A stretch of 64,000 nucleotides of DNA from Amyelois transitella (lineage: Eukaryota > Arthropoda > Insecta > Lepidoptera > Pyralidae). The position numbers and the translations under genes are program-made. This document shows, one piece after another, positions 30,752 to 38,956 of the stretch. The stretch spans positions 3,162,001 through 3,226,000 of the forward strand of contig NC_083531.1 in assembly GCF_032362555.1 (NCBI RefSeq), in the 5' to 3' direction. Position 1 is the stretch's first letter. The number at the start of each line of letters is the position of its first letter. The notes beneath the pieces were generated by a model, which did not search any database, was not told the DNA's origin, and worked only from the letters and a program-made list of their open reading frames with translations.

Positions 30752-33277
30752 ATGAAAATCGATACAGAACGAGTAATCATTGAAGTTCATCTGCGGCCCG
30801 TTTTGTGGGATAAACGCAATGAATTATACAAAAACAGGGACGCGAGGGAGGCTGCATGGAGAGATATTTTGAAGGAATTGGCACCTAACTACGAAAATTT
30901 GAGCGAAGAGGAAAGAAAAGTGGCGGGTATGTGTTTGGTTCATTATTTTATTTATACAAGCATCATTACTTTATTAATATAAGCATAATTATTTAATTCA
31001 CAAATAACATCAAAAACCTAAAACCTTTTGAGTTTAGTTAATTAATTATATATCGGTGTTGCCAGGAGACTTTTCCTTCATTGATAAAGTAATCTGCAAA
31101 TATATCTCTGATATTACTTGCCGACGTATTACTACTTTCAGTCTGCTGCCTGGGTAGTGGTCCCGTAAAACCATTTGTGACAAATGTATGGCTGACCATG
31201 TAGCCATCCCGTTTCCTTATGAAATTGTGAAGTACACATGCCGTCTTGACTATTAATTGTGCTAGATCTAACTTGACAGTCATGGATCTGTGAAATATTC
31301 TAAATTTATTTGACATAATTCCAAAAGTGCATTCTATGTACCTTCTAGCTCTGGACAGACGGTAATTAAATATTTTCTTTTTGTAAGGTAAATTATCACG
31401 AGCATAAGGCCGCATCACATGTGATGATAAACCAAATGCCTCATCTCCCACTATCACGAACGGCAACTTTGCTCTTACACTAGATGGATAAGCTACTTCG
31501 GGGCAAATAATAGGCAACTCTTGCGGGTCAGGGATACCCAACGTGTTACTTTCCAGTTTCGTATACAATTGACTCCTTCTAAAGATGGTTGAATCGGCGT
31601 TGCTTCCACTGGTACCGACATTAATATATGTAAAATTATAATCAGCATCACACATTGCGAGGAGCACTACAGAATAATATTTCTTATAATTAAAATATAG
31701 TGATCCACTGTGCGGCGGCCGAATCACTCTTATATGTTTTCCATCAATAGCACCCAAGCAATTAGGAAAATTTGTATATGTGAGAAATCCCTCTGCGATT
31801 TCTTTCCATTTGATCCCATTAAGCTGTGGAATACATTCAGACTTTAGTTCAATCCATATTATGTAACAAACTTGTCTTACTATTTCGCTAATTGTTGCAA
31901 TTCCAATCATATAGGAATAGTGTAGATCAGTGAATGTATTACCAGTTGCCAAATATCTGAAAACAAAAACAATATATTAATAATATGATAACATAATATA
32001 TTAATAATGCTGACATCAGACATAAGACAGCAGCATTTCCCGATTCAATCCGGTGTTTTTCCAAAAATCCTTAAATGAAGTTCTAATTATTTTTGTAAAA
32101 AATGAATTATTTCCATTCAGTAAAATTTGCCATCATCAATATTATGGGTACTTTTCCTTCAACTGCGGCCTTATTTTTCCACTCTGTATAGGTATATATA
32201 TATTGCTTGATTTATCTAATTCTTCATGAGACAGTGTAAAGTTGACAACATGTGTGAATTAAGGAGGGCCTTTAATCGAATGCAGTTAATTTTCCAACTA
32301 ATATCAGATTTGTACACACGGCCACAGATCAAGCTTCCCAAAACCAGTATAAATAGGACTCATGCGTTGTTTATTATCGTAGACGACTCGCCGCCCGGCG
32401 AGGCCCTAGCAAGTTCCGTTTATTGGTACTGGTTTTGGGTAACTTGATCTGAAACTGTGTGTACTTTTGCCACTTACTTATTATATTTTGTCATTTCAGA
32501 CAAGAAAATACAACAACGCTGGCGAACAGCAAGGGACACTTACCAGAAAGACAAGATATCTGAAAAAAATCAGCCATCCGGCTCTGGGAGTAAGAAGAAG
32601 AAGAAATATTCTTACTATGACATTTTGACTTTCTTAGACAGTACAACGGAAACTGTTGGAGAAGAGTCACTCTGCGAAGAAATGTCTGAACAAAGTAATT
32701 TAGAAACACCTAATGAGTCCACGCAACCAGGTACTTCACGTCAAGAAAGTTCTCAACTAACATCAAAACAAAAACAAGTAAAATCTAAAAAGCAAGCACC
32801 ATCTGAATTTGAGGCACAGTTATTAGAATGCTTAAAGTCTAATCAACTGGAGCTAGAAAGTGAGGATTTGGCTTTCTTTCAGTCTCTGCAGCCTTCATTA
32901 AAAAGATTCACTAGATATCAAAAACTAATGTTCAGAACAAAAGTGTTAATATAGTTATGGAAATGGAAAGTCAAACACAACCTGCATACTACAGTCCCAT
33001 ACCTACAACAAGTTCTAGTGCTTTTACTGAGCTTGACAGTTTCTCACCGATAAATCAAGATTACCAAACCAATAATAGTATAATCCAGGATACTTCGAGT
33101 CTTAACGACAATGCTATTAGTTCTGCTGCAGTGAATGACAATGAAACTCTTATTTCTACTGAAAGCGGCTTGTTTAATATCACATCTTATGACGTAATTT
33201 ATACCCCAGCAACAACATCATCTACAGGCGAAAGAAATGTCAACGCTCAGGATACAAATTTACAAAGAAATGAATGA
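30752..33277 (+). CDS. MADF-BESS accessory protein of Harbinger H1 (frameshift near its end)
   Basis: Exon 1 is 30752-30926: MADF first half (VIIEVHLRPVLWDKRN, REAAWRDILKELA) with donor GTATGT. Exon 2 starts at 32500 after TCATTTCAG; the join in phase gives VAD-KKIQQRWRTARDTY, completing MADF. A Lys/Ser-rich linker and a BESS-like motif (DLAFFQSLQPSLKRFTRYQK, near 32868) follow. The frame stops at 32954 just after the BESS motif, but a neighbouring frame runs from 32957 to 33277 with a Ser/Thr/Asn-rich tail like that of the H2 protein, so a one-base loss near 32948 probably removed the tail. The role by analogy is nuclear import and end binding for the transposase. The CpG-rich 30600-30740 is the likely promoter. 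Confidence 0.8.
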
Positions 33278-34374
33278 TGTAAAATTTGATTTTTTAATTT
33301 ATGAATAAAACTCTTTTTATTAAAATGAGTACGATTAACTTTTTTTCTCCAGTTTCTCTCTAATTGTTTGTTTAGTCATATGAGTGCGGTTGTACACACG
33401 GCACAGATCAAGTTACTCAAATCCAGTATAAGCGGGACTCCGACGGGTTACCTAAGTATGATAATACGCAAGGCGCGAGTTCCATTTATGCTGGTTTTGG
33501 GTAACTTGATCTGTGGCCATGTGTACTTTATCAGATAAAAAAAAGGATTGTGTATGTAGGTTGAACGTACCAATCCCAAACCAATTAAGGACTTTTTTTG
33601 ACTTTAAATTACTGTCATGTGCAAACCTATAACTTTTATCTATATTATAATAAGTAGCGTGTGATGAAAGGTGGGAATGATTCCACTTTAATGGTGACAT
33701 TTTATGAGTGAAATAATCTTATTTTATGAAATTTCAACAATTAATAACCAATGACGCGTTACTTTACGATATTTCAAACAAAAAATCATTATTATACCGT
33801 TTATTTAGACTGGATAATTACTTAGAACATGTGTTGTATGATGTCTCAATAGTTGACCACGATGGTCAACTACCGAAAAAAATCATTGATTTGATTTTTG
33901 TTTAACATTTTTGCAGTTGACCAGAGTACATGACAAATTTTTTTTTTGCACATGTAAATTTACACATGACAGTAATTTGAAGTCAAAAAAGTCCTTTACT
34001 GGTTTGGGATTGGTACGTTTATCCTACCTGTTCAAATCCCTTTCCACTAAATCATAGCAGGAAATTAAATATTTAAAATTTTAAACTTACCTTAATGTAA
34101 TAGCGAGCCTCTCAATCGGTTGTATTGTAATCCTTCGTAAACTGCTTTTTTGTAGCTTATTCTCAATTTTACACAACAGTTCATCAAAAGAACGAATGGA
34201 CATTCGAAAGTAATTTTTAAATTTACGTTCATTATTTTGTAGTTTTCCAAAGTGTGTAACAAACGCCCCAGCAAGAAGCCTATTTTCAAGAAAGGGATCA
34301 ACATGTACTCTTGTCTTCTTGTTTCGTCGTTTGTAAAGTATGTAAGCGACAGATATTCTTCTGACATTGATCAT
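31038..34374 (-). CDS. Harbinger transposase H1, two exons
   Basis: Exon 1 is 34374-34091 (ATG 34374, MINVRRISVAYILYKRR; donor GTAAGT). Exon 2 is 31956-31038 (acceptor TTTTCAG). The join gives AITLR-YLATGNTF in phase, total about 400 residues, normal for PIF/Harbinger enzymes. Catalytic blocks: CLGAIDGKHIRV (plus-strand about 31735-31770), PFVIVGDEAFGL (about 31430-31465) and ARRYIECTFG (about 31320-31350) give the DDE triad. The typical C-terminal TACVLHNFIR is present. No stop or frameshift is visible. The 2.1-kb intron contains exon 2 of the MADF gene on the opposite strand. Confidence 0.88.
32312..32464. mobile_element. MITE, copy 1, inside Harbinger H1
   Basis: 153 bp with inverted ends (GTACACACGGCCACAGATCA... 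and ...TGATCTGAAACTGTGTGTAC). A second inverted pair (CCCAAAACCAGTA / TACTGGTTTTGGG) is inside. It ends 35 bases before the splice acceptor of MADF exon 2. Confidence 0.8.
33392..33526. mobile_element. MITE, copy 2, inside Harbinger H1
   Basis: 135 bp, same family and orientation as the copy at 32312: GTACACACGGCACAGATCAA at the left, CTTGATCTGTGGCCATGTGTAC-type right end. It lies just after the MADF tail region. Confidence 0.8.
33556..34027. mobile_element. Fold-back MITE with ~65-bp inverted ends in the H1 transposase intron
   Basis: 33556-33625 and 33957-34027 are inverted repeats (GTAGG, then AACGTACCAATCCCAAACCA, then AAATTACTGTCATGTG) with few mismatches. The interior has a small palindrome (AGTTGACC...GGTCAACT, about 33852-33870). 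No coding capacity. Confidence 0.75.
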
Positions 34375-34691
34375 TTTTGAACACGTCTATACCGTTACGC
34401 AGCCCGTAGAAAACTGAAACTCATGCTGCGTATGATCCGCAGCGTGAAATTTTACGCATGCGGTCCAATCCCGCGTGCGTGAGCAAATCCGCGTGACACT
34501 AAAAGCGCCCTATGGCACTAATAAATAAACGACTTGAAATGATTGATCGTACAATGTGGGCAAACACGTGTCGGCATGTTGAAGACACAGAAAAACAATA
34601 TTCGCAATACTTTGATATGGATAATGAATTTATTATTAATGTTAATGACTCTGATTCAGACGAAAGCGACTCTGTTGAGATGAGTGAATAG

Positions 34692-35134
34692 TGACACTTT
34701 TAAAACCATAAACATATATTTTAACTTCTATCATAACTGTAATTATATATAATTGTAAAGTAAATAAATAATTCACAAATTATTATTTTAATATGCCTGT
34801 ACTGAAACCTATGAAAATAAAACATTACGTAAACAAATTATTTCGCTTAAGTTTTAGAATTTCTTTGTAGACCGTACTTGCTAAGAACCGTTTTTCTCAA
34901 ATTTGTTGAATTTTGTTGCCCAACTAGTTTAGTTGAACTTAAACGTTCGAGAGGAGAGGACGTTTTGTTTCATACAATATGACGGCGCTGCTCCATAGAG
35001 CGAGCGTGGTCGGATTTATCGCCCGACAAGTCGACCGTATTGTTCACGTGCAGATCGTAGTTCACTGAACAATCGACGCTACCACACAGATGAAGTGTCG
35101 TCATTAATATTTGCACTCACACATCTAAATAAAC
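34692..35134. other. 3' untranslated part of S2
   Basis: Follows the S2 stop codon: AT-rich DNA with AATAAA motifs (near 34768 and 34818), then a GC-richer segment (34955-35090) ending at the TA where mariner R2 inserted. No ORF. Confidence 0.5.
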
Positions 35135-35136
35135 TA

Positions 35137-36431
35137 CGAGGGGAGTTCAATGTATTCTCGGTATAGGCATGAAATAATCAGCAGAAAATTCTAAATAAAA
35201 TTTATTTTTCAATATAGTCCCCTACCATCTCAAGACACTTATTTGTTCGGGAAAATAACTTTGCGATACCCTCTAAAAAATATTTTTCTTCGTGGCCTGA
35301 AAAATGTTCGTTTATCGCTGCCTTCAACTCTTCATCGTCGGAAAAATGCTTTCCACGAAGATCTTTTTTAAGATTTGGGAATAGAAAATAATCACTAGGA
35401 GCTAGGTCCGGGCTGTAGGGTGGATGATTGATTTCTTCAAACCCACACTCCTGCACAGCAGCCTTGGCGATACGCGCCTTGTGGACCGGAGCGTTGTCGT
35501 GAAGCAGCAAGACACCTGCGGTCAATTTTCCACGTCTTTTTTCTTTAATTGCCTCCTTTAAATTACGCAGGGTGTTTGCGTAAGATGCAGCAGTAATACT
35601 TTGACCTTTTTTTGTGTACTCGATTAGCAAGATTCCCTTGGAATCCCAAAACACTGTGGCCATGAGCTTTCCTGCGGACGGGGTGACTTTGAACTTCTTC
35701 GGTGGGTCTGTTCCTTTTCTATGCCACTGCATAGACTCTTGCTTGCTCTCAGGGTCATAGTGATGAACCCACGTTTCATCACCAGTAACAATCCGATCGA
35801 AAATACTTTGTGGATTTTCACCACAAAGCTCCAAAAACTCCTTGCAACAGTCAACTCGCACTTGTTTCTGAAGCGCTGTGAGCATTCGCGGCACCCATCT
35901 TGCACTGACCTTTGACAAATTCAGACGCTCATGAAGGATAGTGTGAATAGTACCTACGGATAGCTTAGTCCTTTCTGATAATATTTTCACTCTTACACGG
36001 GCATCTTCGAGTACAAGTTTCTCGACTAATTTGACGTTTTCTTCAGTAGCGGCACTAACCGGCCCACCGGCACGGGGATCGTCTTCAATGCTCTCTCTAC
36101 CCCGTTTAAATTCACTTGACCACTTCTGAATTGTAGATAATGAAGGCGCAGAATCTTGGTAAACAGCCACCATTTCTTCGTGAATTACTTTTTGAGTTTT
36201 TCCTTGTTTTGTGAGGAATTTTATCACAGCGCGATGCTCGATTTTTTTCATCGTTGTCGAATCAGTCATCTAAATTGTCTTCTCGCAATGATATCTTGAA
36301 TACTAACGGTGACAATTAAATAATTTTTTTTATGTATACTCTCAAAGAGTATTATTACTTAGTGAGATAATTTAATTACCCTTAACATTAGTATATCACC
36401 TCAATACCGAGAATACATTGAACGCCCCTCG
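35137..36431 (-). mobile_element. Mariner R2, complete (1295 bp)
   Basis: Terminal repeats CGAGGGGAGTTCAATGTATT (left) and the inverse of CGAGGGGCGTTCAATGTATT (right), flanked by TA at 35135-35136 and 36432-36433. Contains one intact gene. R1 at 22868 is a truncated copy of it in the opposite orientation. Confidence 0.92.
35202..36269 (-). CDS. Mariner transposase (355 aa), intact, DD34D
   Basis: ATG at 36269. The N-terminus is the two-part helix-turn-helix of mariners, with the linker GRESIEDDPRAGGP. Catalytic blocks: VTGDETWVHHYDPESK, LLHDNAPVHKA and PPYSPDLAPSDYFLFPNLK, with 34 residues between the second and third aspartates. The signature WVPRMLT is present. Length and all motifs are normal, with no defect, so this enzyme may be active. 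It moves its own element at TA sites. Confidence 0.93.
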   Translation of the reverse strand: MTDSTTMKKIEHRAVIKFLTKQGKTQKVIHEEMVAVYQDSAPSLSTIQKWSSEFKRGRESIEDDPRAGGPVSAATEENVKLVEKLVLEDARVRVKILSERTKLSVGTIHTILHERLNLSKVSARWVPRMLTALQKQVRVDCCKEFLELCGENPQSIFDRIVTGDETWVHHYDPESKQESMQWHRKGTDPPKKFKVTPSAGKLMATVFWDSKGILLIEYTKKGQSITAASYANTLRNLKEAIKEKRRGKLTAGVLLLHDNAPVHKARIAKAAVQECGFEEINHPPYSPDLAPSDYFLFPNLKKDLRGKHFSDDEELKAAINEHFSGHEEKYFLEGIAKLFSRTNKCLEMVGDYIEK

Positions 36432-36462
36432 TAATTAAGTAGTGGGGCGCGTCACTTCAGCT

Positions 36463-36854
36463 TAGACAATCCTACCTTTCTGTGCTGACTGTACTAAAGA
36501 TAATGATTCCAAATGATTAATTGTTTATTTTTTAAATTTACTTAGTTACCTACAAAAAAGTGCCATTTAATGTTAAGACTGATTGTTAATTAATAATCAT
36601 ATAATTACATTTAAGTAGAAGAGAAAAATTTTGTTGACAGTTTAAGTACTTTTTTTTAAATTTTATTATATATAATTAAAACATAATATTTGTGTTTTAT
36701 TTAATCACAAAAATACCCAAAAATATAAACACGAATAAATATGTATGGTCTTTGTTATTTATAAATTTATTGAAATAATTTCGACATTCACCAGGTCAGA
36801 GGTCAGACCCACCCCAACGTCCGTGTAACACTTTTCCACCCCCAGGACGCCGGG
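36463..36854 (+). other. PB3 right part: last transposase codons and 3' terminal region
   Basis: The segment 36466-36516 reads TILPFCADCTKDNDSK and stop, the final Cys pair of the piggyBac finger that is missing at 22303. AT-rich 3' sequence follows, then GGTCAGACCCACCCCAACG and the terminal repeat ending GACGCCGGG at 36854. Confidence 0.7.
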
Positions 36855-36858
36855 TTAA

Positions 36859-36975
36859 AAATCACTGACAGAAGAAGATGTACTAATCATGTAGATTTCT
36901 CAGAAAATTATGCATCAAAATACGCTCAAAAAATTCAGCTGTAGCGGCCAATACGATGTGTCAGCACGACCCAGT
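36859..36975 (+). pseudogene. Continuation of the U-related fragment beyond PB3
   Basis: Frames read VDFSENYASKYAQKIQ, the same block as MDFSENFCTKYLHPTT in element U, confirming that PB3 interrupted a U-type sequence. Confidence 0.55.
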
Positions 36976-36984
36976 TTATATTTA

Positions 36985-37612
36985 GGGTGGACCAAAAGTC
37001 CGTTAACATTTGAATCGGTTGCCGCGTCTAGAAGCGGCGGCGGAGGGGGTAGGAGGGCATTGCAAGACCGACCAATGGGAATTTAGTACAATAGCGTCGT
37101 TCAGCGGTAGTCAACGTGCATGTTGTGTACGCGAGTACTATCGAAACAACGATTCTGCGATCTTAGCTCAACGAAAGTTTTGCAATTATTACAAGATACG
37201 ACACAAAAATCACGCTCCATCTGATGTGTTAATTAAAAAATGGGTGCTCAAGTTTGAGACGACGGGTTCAACAATGGATTTACCTCGATCTGGCCGGCCT
37301 AGAACCTCGAGGGACCCAGAAAACGGGGAGCGAGTAAAATCGTCTGTTCGTGATCAACCTGGACTTTCATCTCGAAAGCGGTCTGCTGTCCTTAACGTGC
37401 CAAGAACATCATTAAACCGTATTCTCAAGAAAGGTTTACGTCTACATCCCTATAAAATCCAAATGGTGCAGGAGTTAAGACCTCCAGACCATGCCTCCAG
37501 GTTTGCAGTTTGCAAACGAAATGATAGAGCGGTTCACCAGCTTTACAAATATTTTTTTCTCAGACGAGGCACATTTCCACCTAAATGGGCATGTGAATAG
37601 ACATAATTATCG
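36985..37612 (+). pseudogene. DUF4817-type Tc1/mariner element, 5' fragment (D3)
   Basis: The start GGGTGGACCAAAAGTCCGTT looks like a terminal repeat. The frame 37010-37600 contains the helix-turn-helix (SSRKRSAVLNVPRTSLNRILKK) and ends, after a frameshift near 37545, at FFLRRGTF (family equivalent FFSDEAHF). The catalytic domain is missing beyond about 37612. Confidence 0.75.
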
Positions 37613-37629
37613 TTATTAGTAAAAACGTC

Positions 37630-38103
37630 ATCACAGTTGTGCATCTCATACTTCAAACTTGGTGGTTCATCAAAGACAATGAACTATTAATTGGATTGAT
37701 TGAAAAGTGCCGAGCAATAGTAGCCTATTTCAAAACAAGCAATAATGCTGCATATAAATTAAAACAGGTTCAAGAACAAATGCAGCTGGAACCCTTAAAA
37801 CTAAAACAAGATGTCCAGACGAGATGGAATTCAGATTATTATATGCTCGAACGTCTCGATAAGGTCAAGATACCTCTTTCTGCTGCAATCTCTTCATTAC
37901 TTGGCTGTCCACCTTATATTAATGCTGACGAATGGATCGAGGTGCACGAGTGCCTTTGCGTTTTAAAACCTGTGGAACAAATGACGGGTATTATATCTGG
38001 CGAGCAATATCCAACGTTATCCTGCATCGTACCTCTTATTCGAGGCGTACAAACGGCATTAAAAAGTTGCAGTTCTAATTCCGAAGGTTTAGAAGGTTCT
38101 TAA
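37630..38103 (+). pseudogene. hAT (ZBED-type) transposase, middle fragment
   Basis: One frame of 154 codons reads EKCRAIVAYFKTSNNAAYKLKQ, QDVQTRWNSDYYMLERL and VLKPVEQMTGIISGEQYPTLS, the central part of ZBED-like hAT enzymes after the CxxH motif. It lacks both ends. A 50-bp piece shared with element U (38108-38157) follows directly. Confidence 0.8.
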
Positions 38104-38159
38104 AAAAGGTTGTTTAAAAGAGAGACTGTGATAATTAGTGCAAAAATACAGTGATTTTC

Positions 38160-38686
38160 TTCGCCACAAGTACCAGTTTCATTTTTTTCCATTTCAAACA
38201 TTTCAGTATCAAACATTTTCGCAAAATTTCCAGTGTAGCTCTCCCGGCTTTTCGGTCCTCCATGTACAGTGTTGAAGATCTTTTTAAAAAAACCAACCGG
38301 AATCTCTCTTTCTGCAATATCACGTATGCACTGGAGGCCAGGAATGCCTGGTCTGTTTTACTTCCAAATTCGAAATTCCCTTTACACCTATCTTCGCAAA
38401 GGCAATGGGATGAGCCCCTCTGTAGAATTGCACAAGATAATTTACTAGAAACGTCTAGCAATTCTGTGGAACGCGCTCGACTATTGGCCGTAGCGGAGTG
38501 GGAATCTGGTCTTTGGTTGCAGGCATTACCATCGGCCAACCTGGGCACGTTGCTTCATGGGGACTCTCCGTCTGGCAACAGCATTGCGTTTAGGTGCGTA
38601 TTGTACGGTCCCGCATAGTTGTCCTTGCGGGGATACTGTTGACGACTATGGACACCACGGCCTATCATGCCCTAGGAGTGCCGGCC
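38160..38686 (+). pseudogene. Non-LTR retrotransposon C-terminal fragment (and unclassified leader)
   Basis: 38160-38300 reads better on the minus strand (NTVHGGPKSRESYTGNFAK) and is not classified. From 38385 the plus strand gives RQWDEPLCRIAQDNLL, ERARLLAVAEWESGLWLQALP and, after a frameshift near 38585, CGDTVDDYGHHGLSC, a Cys/His block found after the reverse transcriptase in some animal non-LTR elements. It ends at a palindrome. Confidence 0.6.
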
Positions 38687-38720
38687 GTTTCCCTAAATGG
38701 CCGGCACTCCTAGGGCATGA
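38665..38720. repeat. Near-perfect 22-bp hairpin at the end of the non-LTR fragment
   Basis: Arms 38665-38686 and 38699-38720 are exact inverted repeats (core CCCTAGGAGTGCCGGCC), separated by 12 bases. Recognisable retrotransposon coding sequence ends inside it. Confidence 0.95.
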
Positions 38721-38956
38721 GAGTGAGATGTGAATTAAGTGATGTAAGGTTTTGGTGCAGTTATAAGGTACCATTTACTCTACAAAGTACGTATTTTATG
38801 AAATGATAGTATAGTTAATTATCAAAATGTAGTATCCCCATTTCCATATTAACATGTTATAGTGTATTCAACGATCTTAGAATTTTTATTTTTTTGTTTT
38901 ATGATTAACAAAACTTGATTTCGAGAAGATTTTGTTGTATTTTGTAACTTGTTAAA
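38721..38956. other. Spacer, nothing recognised
   Basis: AT-rich DNA between the hairpin and element U copy 1; no ORF or repeat identified. Confidence 0.4.

Larger units (their letters stand above)
30511..34510. mobile_element. PIF/Harbinger element H1, 4000 bp, complete
   Basis: The terminal repeats start GGGCGCTTTTAGTGTCACGC and are identical for 46 bp, then one mismatch, then 11 more identical bases. The 3-bp target duplication is TAT (30508-30510 and 34511-34513), and the split S2 gene joins in frame when it is removed. It encodes a two-exon transposase on the minus strand and a two-exon MADF-BESS protein on the plus strand. Three MITEs lie inside it. The near-identity of the long terminal repeats suggests a young insertion. 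Confidence 0.92.
29216..34691 (+). pseudogene. DD82E Tc1/mariner-like transposase of S2, interrupted by Harbinger H1
   Basis: Exon 1 is 29216-29245 (10 codons, MSTKKHLRSQ), with donor GTAAAT. Exon 2 starts at 29393 after TTTTTTTACAG. The frame reaches 30510, is interrupted by H1, and continues in phase at 34514-34691 (stop TAG), for about 441 residues. It has a helix-turn-helix (RTAQAVGVSESTITRIL), an NLS-like KPKRARPKS, and catalytic blocks VFTDESYVH (about 29915), VVDNASYH (about 30188) and PPYQPELNPIEKIWG (about 30412-30456). There are 82 residues between the second D and the E, an unusually long insertion that I recall for the Sailor-type DD82E group. Apart from the Harbinger insertion no defect is visible; the C-terminus is very acidic. 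Confidence 0.85.
29069..36462 (+). mobile_element. DD82E Tc1/mariner-like element S2, complete but with two insertions
   Basis: Both ends have AGCTGAAGTGACGCGCCCCAC (21 bp, exact inverted repeats) and are flanked by TA (29067-29068, 36463-36464). Removing Harbinger H1 (30511-34510) and mariner R2 (35137-36431) leaves a ~2.1-kb element. Confidence 0.9.
21784..36854 (+). mobile_element. piggyBac element PB3, internally deleted and split by a 14-kb TE cluster
   Basis: The left end is TTAA (21780-21783) followed by CCCGGCGTCATGGGGG. The right end, read inward, is TTAA (36855-36858) followed by CCCGGCGTCCTGGGGG. The flanks join into one reading frame of a U-type gene, so both ends belong to one insertion event. 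Inside, only the C-terminal coding part remains: 21889-22303 at the left and 36466-36516 at the right. Everything from about 22304 to 36462 is other elements. Confidence 0.85.
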
